Virus record (IMG/VR): IMGVR_UViG_3300021373_000276
Coordinates: 1-30,472 of that record
DNA: 30,472 nucleotides
Strand: one strand, 5' to 3'
Source: a virus
Positions 19,877 through 27,680 of this stretch are shown here, in pieces; positions within the stretch are counted from its first letter, which is position 1; each line of letters opens with the position of its first letter. The notes below the pieces were generated by a model that was not told the origin of the DNA, did not search any database, and was given only the letters and a program-made list of their open reading frames with translations. Made by a program: the position numbers and the translations under genes.

Positions 19877-20706
19877 TACTCACATTCCATCTCAAAGAAA
19901 CAATCATAACCCATTCCGACAGGTGATGTTCTGTAGAACTCCGACTCTGTACCTAGCGCAAGTATATCTGCCTCAGTGTAATACATATCAAGCCCATAGT
20001 TACCTGCACCATTTAACGCGACTACTGTTAGCTGTCTTGTCGTGTTGTATCCCATTGCCACCCATTGCGCGTTAGCATCATAAAAGATATTAACATCGGC
20101 AGAAGTCGTGTTGTTGTCCTCTATCGACTGCTGTAAAAAGTCTGCCGCTTCACTGTTTGCTACGGCTAGGTAGGCTGATGCTTCGTTAGCTGATGTCTCT
20201 ATCTGGTCAACACTGGTGTTGTATGTATCAACTTCTTCCTGTGTGATCGTTAGCATATCCTGATTATCAGATACAAAGACCTGCACTTCTTCCTCTTGCT
20301 TGGGGGTGCTTGCTGTTTCGGCTTTCTCTGCAACCTGCTGCACTGCGATCATATCTACAACTACTTCTGTAAACGTGCCGATAGCCATATCCATTTCTTC
20401 TAATGAATCCATAGCCATATCTGTAAGAACCTCTGAAACAGGTGCGCCATAGGGTTGGTAGTTAGCCATGTTAGATAAAGCAGAATTGTAAGCCTCTACC
20501 TGCTCTGATGATATATGTGCTGTGCTTGATAGCGTACCATCAGACAATCCATAGCCATGATGCGCGTACTCGGTTGCCGCGCCAACCAATTTAACGCCAG
20601 TATCGATCTGATCTACTATCGCAGAACTAGCATCAATTAGGTTGTCTAATTCACTGCTTTGAACTGCGGTACTTATCGCTAATAGAAATGTAATCTTCTT
20701 CCACAT
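19876..20706 (-). CDS. exported protein of unknown function, 276 residues
   Basis: A clear signal peptide (MWKKITFLLAISTAVQSS) is followed by an acidic mature part rich in Asp, Ser, Thr and Ala. AEYAHHGYG-like and NYGLDMYYTEADILALG segments and two cysteines near the end (YDCFFEMECE) stand out; the cysteines may form a disulphide in the periplasm. It overlaps the upstream exported protein by 56 bp, with AAGGTGAG before its ATG. No family is recognised. An exported protein before the lysis genes could be a virion, envelope or superinfection factor. Confidence 0.6.
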   Translation of the reverse strand: MWKKITFLLAISTAVQSSELDNLIDASSAIVDQIDTGVKLVGAATEYAHHGYGLSDGTLSSTAHISSEQVEAYNSALSNMANYQPYGAPVSEVLTDMAMDSLEEMDMAIGTFTEVVVDMIAVQQVAEKAETASTPKQEEEVQVFVSDNQDMLTITQEEVDTYNTSVDQIETSANEASAYLAVANSEAADFLQQSIEDNNTTSADVNIFYDANAQWVAMGYNTTRQLTVVALNGAGNYGLDMYYTEADILALGTESEFYRTSPVGMGYDCFFEMECE

Positions 20707-21274
20707 CTTTGCTCACCTTGCCAATTTGGAGTATGCCGTCATAGTATTTACGGCTTTTTTTGTAATCAGGAATATATAGTTCTGGGTTCTGCTTTATAAG
20801 CATTAGCCCCCTCTTCCCCGCTACTAGTCTCCCATTGTTTATAAACGGGCATGGTGAACCCGCTAACAACATAGAGCGATAAACTTCAACGCTCTGGCAT
20901 AGCATAGATACTGCCGCCACCTTTAACCCCAGTGTCGATAGCATCCTTGAGTATTTAAGTCTTACGCAGTCTTGATCTAATTCATAACCACCGCTAGAAA
21001 AGCCTACAGCTACAGTTTGTAGAGAACCTGCTGTGCCTTTTAAACAAGTATCAGAACCATTAGACATAAAGGTTGGGCTGATGGCAGAACCTACTGGCAT
21101 CTCGCTAGATGAACCTGCGCCATTGTAGGTGTTTTGCGTAGTTGTTGATGTATCAGTGGTTGTGTTGTGTGAATTTGCTACACTATCCTCACCATGATAA
21201 TTGTTCAGACTACCCTCTTGGTTATTCGCCATAGCTACTGAGGCAAATAGCCATAGGATAGCTATAAGCCTCAC
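20651..21274 (-). CDS. exported protein, 207 residues, marine-phage type
   Basis: I favour the GTG at 21274, whose GTGA overlaps the previous stop; it gives RLIAILWLFASVAMA as signal peptide. An ATG at 21295 (MDGREKA...) is the alternative. The mature part begins with a Thr/Asn-rich low-complexity region, then SPTFMSNGSDTCLKGTAGSL, VAVGFSSGGYELDQDCVRLK and VAAVSMLCQSVEVYRSMLLA followed by GSPCPF, with six or so cysteines. Similar blocks ('C..G.SG..QT..FG.SGG', 'VAA..L.CQ', 'GTPCPF') occur in unknown proteins of marine phages. A structural or envelope role is possible. Confidence 0.65.
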   Translation of the reverse strand: MRLIAILWLFASVAMANNQEGSLNNYHGEDSVANSHNTTTDTSTTTQNTYNGAGSSSEMPVGSAISPTFMSNGSDTCLKGTAGSLQTVAVGFSSGGYELDQDCVRLKYSRMLSTLGLKVAAVSMLCQSVEVYRSMLLAGSPCPFINNGRLVAGKRGLMLIKQNPELYIPDYKKSRKYYDGILQIGKVSKDVEEDYISISDKYRSSKQ

Positions 21275-21522
21275 TGCCTTTTCTCTTCCATCCATGCTTT
21301 CATTTGCATGACGTTCTCGTCAATACGAGCAACCCTTACTTCCAAGTCGCGCTGTCTGGCATCTAGTTTCTCAAAGCTATTAGTAACTTTAGAAATATCT
21401 TTAGCGTTTTGGCTTACACCAACTTCAACCTCAGTGAATGCACCCATGACATTTATTGCATGAATAATTAACAATACAAATAAAGTGATAGGTACATTTT
21501 TACTTAGATGCCAATCTTCCAT
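21271..21522 (-). CDS. small membrane protein with coiled coil
   Basis: An 83-residue protein. MEDWHLSKNVPITLFVLLII begins a membrane segment (about 10-28), followed by a coiled coil (ISKVTNSFEKLDARQRDLEV, then RVARIDENVMQMKAWMEEKR). The 'W.L.K.VP' N-terminus with one TM and coiled coil is a common small phage membrane protein sometimes annotated as holin or spanin-like. It is coupled to both neighbours (shared stop/start bases). Confidence 0.6.
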   Translation of the reverse strand: MEDWHLSKNVPITLFVLLIIHAINVMGAFTEVEVGVSQNAKDISKVTNSFEKLDARQRDLEVRVARIDENVMQMKAWMEEKRQ

Positions 21523-21707
21523 TATTCTTCCTCAGCTAGACTCTCTTTTAGACTTGAGCCATACGCACTAATTAAAACATTAAGTTCCTGCATACGCATT
21601 TCAAGTTGTGCAAGATCGCTTTGCAACTCATTTACTCTGTTTATCTGAATCTTTTGCGCTGCATTCAGATCATCTTCTGTGTAAGTTTTATCGTCTATGG
21701 TTATCAT
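21522..21707 (-). CDS. small coiled-coil protein, DUF6447-like
   Basis: A 61-residue protein, MITIDDKTYTEDDLNAAQKI..., with a short beta hairpin followed by a coiled coil (NRVNELQSDLAQLEMRMQEL). The 'ITIDGK.Y...DL...A' start followed by coiled coil is a small family recurring in marine phages after fibre genes. Function unknown; it may be a virion accessory. Confidence 0.6.
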   Translation of the reverse strand: MITIDDKTYTEDDLNAAQKIQINRVNELQSDLAQLEMRMQELNVLISAYGSSLKESLAEEE

Positions 21708-21716
21708 GTTATCCCC

Positions 21717-22004
21717 TTAAAATGGTTTGCCAACAATTACAGTTGGATTGCTTTGCTCTAGTAAATCAGCATCTAAAGCGGCTTCTAAACTTTCTGTATC
21801 TAAAGATTCTTGTATCCAACCTATAACAGTTTCTTCTGTTAGGCTGTCATAAGCTATATAACCTTCTGCTGTTGCATCTGGCGTATAGCTAACAGTGCCA
21901 TAAGAGCTTGCAGTATACTCGCCTGATACTTTGCTTGCTCTCCAGTGTACAACAAGAACACCGCCATCTGTATTACTTTCTAGTGTTGCTATTGTAAAGT
22001 TCAT
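21717..22004 (-). CDS. small fibre-associated protein, DUF7936-like
   Basis: A 95-residue protein. TDGGVLVVHWRASKVSGEYT, then ASSYGTVSYTPDATAEGYIA and YDSLTEETVIGWIQESLDTE are hallmarks of a small family found near tail fibres in marine phages. The N-terminus is beta-rich and the C-terminus helical. Position after the large fibre and near the 73-residue protein suggests a role in tail fibre assembly or as a virion accessory. The role is inferred. Confidence 0.65.
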   Translation of the reverse strand: MNFTIATLESNTDGGVLVVHWRASKVSGEYTASSYGTVSYTPDATAEGYIAYDSLTEETVIGWIQESLDTESLEAALDADLLEQSNPTVIVGKPF

Positions 22005-22015
22005 ATCAGATCACC

Positions 22016-22237
22016 TTATAATACAGCAGAGCAAACTGCTTGTACATTACTAGGCTCAGAACTGTAGTCATCACCTGAACAAATTGTATGGCGGTGGTAA
22101 CTGCTTGAAATTACATTGCCATTTTCTAAAATTTTTGTAGTCGTTCTGACCTGAACAACAGTAACATTGTTACCTTCTTCATCTTGTACAGTTACTACTT
22201 CAATTTTATCTGCTAATACTTCTTTTGTTAAACTCAT
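22016..22237 (-). CDS. hypothetical phage protein, 73 residues
   Basis: The protein begins MSLTKEVLADKIEVVTVQDE and contains TVVQVRTTTKILENGNVISS, then YHRHTICSGDDYSSEPSNVQ and AVCSAVL. The pattern 'DKIEVV...VQVRT.T.I..NG..IS.S..RH.I.PG.D...QP..VQAVC' is common near fibre genes in marine phages. It is beta-rich. It follows the large fibre after a hairpin. Function unknown; a virion or fibre accessory is plausible. Confidence 0.65.
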   Translation of the reverse strand: MSLTKEVLADKIEVVTVQDEEGNNVTVVQVRTTTKILENGNVISSSYHRHTICSGDDYSSEPSNVQAVCSAVL

Positions 22238-22257
22238 TTTGTTTTCCTTTTAGTCCG

Positions 22258-22277
22258 TACCTAGAATCCACTAGGTA
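22258..22277 (-). other. hairpin between fibre and accessory genes
   Basis: On the minus strand TACCTAG-TGGATT-CTAGGTA forms a perfect 7-bp stem 3 bases after the fibre stop. It has no U-run, so RNA processing or 3'-end protection of the long fibre mRNA is more likely than termination. Confidence 0.55.
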
Positions 22278-22280
22278 TAA

Positions 22281-25200
22281 TTATGTTGTAAAGTAAGTTA
22301 TTGAACCACGATAAAAAGCAGGCTCTTCTTGTGAACCCGCTATATCGCCTGCAAATATAAGACCCGTACTATTATGCATTGCATAAAGTAGCTTGTAATG
22401 GTTATCAGAAAATGTAACGCCAGTTGCTTCAATAGCAGTATTTGCTAAATTATCTCTTACCTGAAAAGGTAATCCACTAACAGTAAATGTTTGATTTAGA
22501 GCTAAATCTACTGTGAAAGAAAAAGTGACTGTTACTTGCCGCCCAATCTTAGTATATGAACCTGATGCACCTGTTAAATTATTAACATTAGTTGAACCTG
22601 TAGGTGTCCAAGTACCTTCTTCATAGTCATCTAAATTATTGCTAGATGATACTGTACCGCCTGAATTAACAGCCCCACCAAAGTTTATTCCGTTAGGTAC
22701 ATTAACCACGCCAAAATTATCAATGCGTAAACCTTCAATGCTGTTTGCAGTAAAAAACAATTCACCATTTGGGTTTACGTTTTTAATTGCTAAATTGCCT
22801 GCCTCAGAAGCGTGTGATGCACCATAAGCAATAATATAATTTTTACCAGTTCCGCTATCTGTATCAAAGTTTACTTTTGTGTGAACAGTTTGTAATGCTG
22901 AACCAAAAGTTGCTATGTTACCAGATGTGCTGTCATTTGTGGCGTGAAGCATAGTTAGTGGGACATTTGTTCCTATACCTAATCGCCCGCCAGTTGTGAT
23001 GCGTACCTTTTCGCCAGAACCAAAGGTATTGTTGTTAGTGCAAAAAATAATACTTTTGCCAGTAATACCCTGTACAACTGCGCTACTTGAATCTGCGCTA
23101 TAGCCAAATAATCCTCTGACACCACCAAACGACATATGCGTATTTTCGTTAATAGTATTGACTCTTATAGCTTCACCGCCTGACTGCACCTGTAGTTTGA
23201 CTTGTGGTTCATTTACACCTATACCGACATAGCCATTACTTCTGCCAACAGACATAGCAACAGAGCCAGAAACAGAGTCGTCATGGCGTTTGATATATAA
23301 GTTGTTAGTATCTGCACCCGCATTAACTAAAGAAAAGCCATAAACCATTTCATTACTGGCATTAAAGTATTCTGCTAACTGTAGATGCGATACGGCATTG
23401 CCCCCTGTGCCGCCAATAGTAACTTTTGTAACCTCTCCGCTAGTAGTTCCACCGCTAATATGCAATTCTTGGCTTGGAGACTGAGTTCCTATACCTACTT
23501 TGCCATTTGACTTGATAGTCATTTGTGTGCCAGTTCGCGTAGCAAAAGAAATATCACCATCTAAAGTTTGGTTTTTCATGGCGAAATCATTAGCTTGGGT
23601 AGAATGCAAACTACCATAGGCAATAATGTATTTATCACCTGCTGAGTTGTCTGTATCGAAGTCAACTTTTGAGTATGTGCTTTGCGATGCAGAGCCGAAT
23701 TTAGCTATGTCAGATTGCCCTGCATTGCTAGTAACGTGTAATCTAGCGTTTGGTGTTGATGTGCCAATACCTAGTGACTCCGCACTAGCATCCCAAGAGA
23801 ATTTAGGCGTTGTGCCTGTATCTTCGTAAAATGAAACATCATAATTATCTCTGAAACGCGCAATATTCTGCACTTGTAGATTTAAAGCGTTACCAATAAC
23901 AAAATGATTGTTAGGGTCTGAACCAATATAAGTATTTTTTGTTGGCTGATCGAAAGTAATTACAGTGTTAGCATCTGATACATTTTCGCGTTTTATATAT
24001 AAAACGTCTGCATTAGGGTAGGTAATTTTAGTTTTACCGATTACATCAAGCTGACTACTTGGGCTAGTCGTACCTATGCCGACTCTAGAATTAGAGTCAA
24101 CCGTAAGCGTTCCGCTTCCTGCGCCATTTTCTATTACAAATGGTGTGTAAGAGTTATCAGCATCAGTGAAGCTGAAACTATCGTCATCATTAGCACCTAT
24201 AGTCCAACCAAGACTATTTTGTGTTTTAAATCTAACCTTTGAATCGCCTGAACTATGCGTTGTTTCTATTCTTACAGCAACATCTTCTTCTGCCTCAACG
24301 TGCAGTGCGTTGTCTGGGTTGCCTGTGCCAATGCCTAAGTTTCCGCTTGAATCTATGACCATGCCCTGCGAGTTATTAGTTCTAAATCGCATTTCATCAG
24401 AGTCATGGACATAGGCTATTTGACCGATATCGCCATCATCAACATCGCCAAAATTTAGCTGACTATAATTAGCGTTACCTGCTTTTATCTGAATAGTTGA
24501 AGTACCAGTATCTACTACAGAAAGCCTGTAATCAGGGAAAGGTGTGCCAATGCCAACTCTATTGTTAGTAGAGTCAACTGCTAAAGTGTTTGAATCAATA
24601 TTTAAGCCTTGCGCGAATATATCGCCACCGAAACTATTATCTGTTAGTAATGATGGTGCTTGCGTAACCTTGCTAAGATGAAAGTCTGTAAAGACATTAC
24701 TGTTACTTGCGTTACCAACTGCGGTGCGTATTTCATCGTCTGTTTGGTCTGCTGTTGCTCCTGACTCAATACCAGTTAGCTTTGATTTTTCTGCATCTGT
24801 GTAAACATTTGAATCGGTTGCGGCATCAACTGCTGCTCTAATTTCTGCATCAGTTTGATCTGCTGTAGCACCACTTTCAATAGTGTCTAACTTATCACCA
24901 TCTACTGAGACATCACGACCATCAATATCACCACTAACAGTCATGTCTCCTGTTATAAGCAGATTAGCACCTTGTATATTTCCTGTAGCAGTTATATTGC
25001 CTGCTTGTACGCTTCCGCTTGTTGCTGTTCCTGTAATATTTACACCAGACTGTGTCGTTTCAAGTCGCGCTGTACCGTTATATCGCAAGTTTACAGAATT
25101 GCTATCAGTGTCAATAAGGGTTGCTTGTGATGCGTTTTTAACCGCAAAAGCATTAGTGTCGAATGTAATGTTCCCATTAACAAACTCTACGCCATTAGCG

Positions 25201-25874
25201 TAAAGATCATCAGATAAATGTAAATCAGCAAATCTAGCATTAGACTTACCTAAAGATATTTGACCGTCTTGGGCTGTACCTTGAAAGTTAGCAGGATACA
25301 AATGTTGACCAAAAAAGCCACCACCCATATTGATTGATCTACTACCATTACCTATAAAAATGCCATTACTTGATGCGCCTATATAGCCTTGTGTCGTGCC
25401 ATTTGCTTGCAAAACATAATGATGCTGACCTGCGGTTGACTGGAAATTAGTTCTGAAATGTCCCTGCGTATAATTTCCACTTGTAGCTCTGTCCATTAAA
25501 ACTAAATCATGGAAATTTATAACGCCATTAGTAATGTCAACGCTTAAAGAGTTATCAGCAAATAATCTAAGATTATCAGTAGATATAATATCAGTATTCC
25601 AACCGCTTTGACCGCCTGCGGCAGTTAGCTTTCCATAACTACTGCCTGATTGTATTTCAAACTTATTGGTACTATTTAAAGTAACAGAATAATCATTGGT
25701 CTGCTCGGCTATCATTTTATGAGCTTGTGGCAATGCATCTTGTACATTAGTCGCAGTGAAAGGTGCAGTAGGGTTATAAGTAACACTAGTTGCAGGGTTA
25801 ACTACTGAGATTTCAGTTTGATCGCCTGAGAGCGTTATGCCTGTTGAGTCAATTACTGTTACTGTTAAAATCAT
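22281..25874 (-). CDS. large tail fibre protein
   Basis: A 1197-residue fibre and the largest gene of the window. The N-terminal 250 residues are mixed beta. A tandem GATADQT region follows at about 332-386, then seven VGIGT-type motifs at about 439, 512, 597, 700, 792, 882 and 963 spaced 73-103 residues apart, typical of trimeric beta-helical shafts. Near the C-terminus NLDDYEEGTWTPTG (1080-1093) precedes a jelly-roll-like tip with SYTKIGRQVTVTFSFTV, a likely receptor-binding head found in many phage fibres. There is no intramolecular chaperone motif. Its start overlaps the preceding stop as TAATG. Confidence 0.88.
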   Translation of the reverse strand: MILTVTVIDSTGITLSGDQTEISVVNPATSVTYNPTAPFTATNVQDALPQAHKMIAEQTNDYSVTLNSTNKFEIQSGSSYGKLTAAGGQSGWNTDIISTDNLRLFADNSLSVDITNGVINFHDLVLMDRATSGNYTQGHFRTNFQSTAGQHHYVLQANGTTQGYIGASSNGIFIGNGSRSINMGGGFFGQHLYPANFQGTAQDGQISLGKSNARFADLHLSDDLYANGVEFVNGNITFDTNAFAVKNASQATLIDTDSNSVNLRYNGTARLETTQSGVNITGTATSGSVQAGNITATGNIQGANLLITGDMTVSGDIDGRDVSVDGDKLDTIESGATADQTDAEIRAAVDAATDSNVYTDAEKSKLTGIESGATADQTDDEIRTAVGNASNSNVFTDFHLSKVTQAPSLLTDNSFGGDIFAQGLNIDSNTLAVDSTNNRVGIGTPFPDYRLSVVDTGTSTIQIKAGNANYSQLNFGDVDDGDIGQIAYVHDSDEMRFRTNNSQGMVIDSSGNLGIGTGNPDNALHVEAEEDVAVRIETTHSSGDSKVRFKTQNSLGWTIGANDDDSFSFTDADNSYTPFVIENGAGSGTLTVDSNSRVGIGTTSPSSQLDVIGKTKITYPNADVLYIKRENVSDANTVITFDQPTKNTYIGSDPNNHFVIGNALNLQVQNIARFRDNYDVSFYEDTGTTPKFSWDASAESLGIGTSTPNARLHVTSNAGQSDIAKFGSASQSTYSKVDFDTDNSAGDKYIIAYGSLHSTQANDFAMKNQTLDGDISFATRTGTQMTIKSNGKVGIGTQSPSQELHISGGTTSGEVTKVTIGGTGGNAVSHLQLAEYFNASNEMVYGFSLVNAGADTNNLYIKRHDDSVSGSVAMSVGRSNGYVGIGVNEPQVKLQVQSGGEAIRVNTINENTHMSFGGVRGLFGYSADSSSAVVQGITGKSIIFCTNNNTFGSGEKVRITTGGRLGIGTNVPLTMLHATNDSTSGNIATFGSALQTVHTKVNFDTDSGTGKNYIIAYGASHASEAGNLAIKNVNPNGELFFTANSIEGLRIDNFGVVNVPNGINFGGAVNSGGTVSSSNNLDDYEEGTWTPTGSTNVNNLTGASGSYTKIGRQVTVTFSFTVDLALNQTFTVSGLPFQVRDNLANTAIEATGVTFSDNHYKLLYAMHNSTGLIFAGDIAGSQEEPAFYRGSITYFTT
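22941..24560 (-). repeat. seven VGIGT-type repeats in the fibre shaft
   Basis: The fibre carries RVGIGTPFP, LGIGTGNP, RVGIGTTSP, LGIGTSTP, KVGIGTQSP, YVGIGVNEP and RLGIGTNVP, each followed by a hydrophobic L.V or LH. block. A larger pair is visible: FGSASQSTYSKVDFDTDNSA then YIIAYGSLHS near residue 726, and FGSALQTVHTKVNFDTDSGT then YIIAYGASHA near 990. The copies have diverged, so recombination between them would be inefficient. Confidence 0.8.
24717..24881 (-). repeat. GATADQT tandem repeat in the fibre
   Basis: IESGATADQTDAEIRAAV and IESGATADQTDDEIRTAV are spaced 37 residues apart (332 and 369). Each is followed by an SNV(Y/F)TD segment. This trimeric coiled-coil-like linker unit is widespread in phage fibres; the copy number here is two. 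Confidence 0.75.
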
Positions 25875-26212
25875 TATCTAGTCACCTGTCTTGTTACAGT
25901 GATTTTGCCCTGTATGATGCGCGTAGCCTTATCGTCTGATGTGTTATAAACTTCAACATCATAATAATAATCACCTGCTGTGATAAGTCCTGTCTCAGTG
26001 TGTGATAGCTTCATAACAATATTGCCAGTGCTATCATAAGGCGAGTCTGTAAAATCAAAGTTATCAATAACCGCGCCTTCTAAAGTTTGGCGCATACTGC
26101 CTCTGGCAAGCCAACCATCTAGGTTTTTATTAACGCCATCTTCTTTGATATTAAGCGTTAAGCTAAAATCAGAACCTTGATCTATTGTTATATTGTATTT
26201 TGCCGCGCTCAT
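25874..26212 (-). CDS. tail-associated beta-sandwich protein
   Basis: A 112-residue protein. YNITIDQGSDFSLTLNIKED, then GWLARGSMRQTL and AGDYYYDVEVYNTSDDKATR match a small beta-rich family common in marine phages, positioned just before fibre genes ('ITIDQG.DF...', 'G.Y.YD.E...DG....I..G.......VTR'). It probably contributes to the baseplate or fibre attachment. It is coupled to the fibre (TAATG). Confidence 0.65.
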   Translation of the reverse strand: MSAAKYNITIDQGSDFSLTLNIKEDGVNKNLDGWLARGSMRQTLEGAVIDNFDFTDSPYDSTGNIVMKLSHTETGLITAGDYYYDVEVYNTSDDKATRIIQGKITVTRQVTR

Positions 26213-26222
26213 TTCTGTGCCT

Positions 26223-26435
26223 CTATTCTGGGTCTATAACCAAGTTTACTTTATATTCGTTCTCGCTTGTAGCTATTCCGTAGAAAAATAATAAAACATC
26301 TGCATTCTCAGCCTGTGCAGTTTTTAATTCTTCCATAGCTAACTCAGCATCTTCTTTAGTCTCGTGCCTGCTTACCTCAATGAACTCGTGATAAGGCTCA
26401 TCAGTTAGTGTTCTTTCGTATCCAACAACTATCAT
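26223..26435 (-). CDS. hypothetical protein, 70 residues
   Basis: The protein begins MIVVGYERTLTDEPYHEFIE. It is acidic, with a beta-alpha-beta pattern (SRHETKEDAELAMEELKTAQ). Its ATG overlaps the preceding hub-partner stop as ATGA, and it ends 10 bp before the next gene. No family is recognised. Placement between hub and fibre genes suggests a minor tail component, or simply a small accessory. Confidence 0.5.
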   Translation of the reverse strand: MIVVGYERTLTDEPYHEFIEVSRHETKEDAELAMEELKTAQAENADVLLFFYGIATSENEYKVNLVIDPE

Positions 26436-27664
26436 GTTTCGTGTTGCTCCCCAGTCATTCTAGCGTTTACATTAATAATGCCATCCTGAGTTGTTATGTA
26501 ATCTCCACTAAAAAAGTGTCTAGCTCTTACTCGGCATTTTAGATTTTGCTTGTCGATACCTAAATATGCATCTGCTCGCATATTAAAATATGTTGAATAT
26601 GGGTTCGATCTGAGACTCATAATTCTTTGTGTAACTACAGCCCAAGTGCCACTAGAGGCACTGCCAAAAGGATGATGGTAAATGGTTGTAGCATTAGTTT
26701 CAGAAACAACAGCACCGCCAGAAGTTGAAATATCAACGTAGGTTTTGTTCATTAATTTTCTAAGACTAAAGTTATCAAATGAGTGCTGATCTCCATCCGT
26801 ATTAGATGCAACCTCACCCATGACATAAACAGTCGTAACACCGTCTGGAATAGTTATAATTGCCTTGTCAGTGAAGCTACTAGTGCTTGAATATAAAGTA
26901 GATGTATAAAAAGCATCTTCAATATCACTACTTGTTGAAACAAGCAATCTGCCACCTGCTGTGCTGTAGCTACTGTTAGTACCCTGAAATTCATACCTTT
27001 CGCCCGCTTCAACCGTTACCGCTTGATAGAAATACGCTCTATCTGGGGTTGCATCCTGTTCTATTAAAGCCAAACTGCCAAACTGGTTAATCAAAGTCCC
27101 GTTAACAGCAGTCCAGTTGTTGGATATATTACCGCTAAATGTGCCATTGACAACTAATTCTGATTGCCTTTCATCTTCAACGTAATGCAAATTCCTATAG
27201 GTTCTGTAGCTACTTATTGCACCAACTTGCCCAATACCAAATCTATTTAAATAATTGCCTTCTAAATAAACTCTTTGATAACCAGTTGCAGGATAGCTCA
27301 CATGATTCGCCTGCCCTATCAGCCTAAAACTTGGCGTATCCTCTGGCACTTGCACCTCAATATATAGATAGATTGTACTACCAACAGTTGCAGTTTGCCC
27401 TGTGCTCAACAAGCCATACCAATCGACTGAAATATGTCTAGCTTTAACTAAGTCTAATTCTGTCGAGGGTATTTCAAATTCATGTAGCGTAGTATATAAA
27501 TTGAAATTTATTACCTGACCATCAAAGTAGTTAAAGTAACTTTCTTGCGTAGCACCCTTGAACTTATTAGCCTCAATAGAATCAGTCTTGATGTGCTTAC
27601 TTTCAAGCGTTCCATCTATTATTAGATTGCCTGAAATTGTTTTTATATCTTCTACAAATGGCAT
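26432..27664 (-). CDS. tail hub extension with carbohydrate-binding-like domain
   Basis: 410 residues from the ATG at 27664 (MPFVEDIKTISGNLIIDGTL); the upstream TTG reading overlaps the hub. The beginning (NLIIDGTLESKHIKTDSIEA) is the sort of sequence found at the C-terminus of lambda J-like proteins, so this gene looks like the detached distal part of the hub. A carbohydrate-binding-like beta sandwich follows at about 167-305: ELVVNGTFSGNISNNWTAVN, then FYQAVTVEAGERYEF and SFDNFSLRKL. The last part (RIMSLRSNPYSTYFN) is beta-rich. It probably helps host surface recognition. Confidence 0.68.
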   Translation of the reverse strand: MPFVEDIKTISGNLIIDGTLESKHIKTDSIEANKFKGATQESYFNYFDGQVINFNLYTTLHEFEIPSTELDLVKARHISVDWYGLLSTGQTATVGSTIYLYIEVQVPEDTPSFRLIGQANHVSYPATGYQRVYLEGNYLNRFGIGQVGAISSYRTYRNLHYVEDERQSELVVNGTFSGNISNNWTAVNGTLINQFGSLALIEQDATPDRAYFYQAVTVEAGERYEFQGTNSSYSTAGGRLLVSTSSDIEDAFYTSTLYSSTSSFTDKAIITIPDGVTTVYVMGEVASNTDGDQHSFDNFSLRKLMNKTYVDISTSGGAVVSETNATTIYHHPFGSASSGTWAVVTQRIMSLRSNPYSTYFNMRADAYLGIDKQNLKCRVRARHFFSGDYITTQDGIINVNARMTGEQHET

Positions 27665-27680
27665 TAAATTACTCTCTAAT

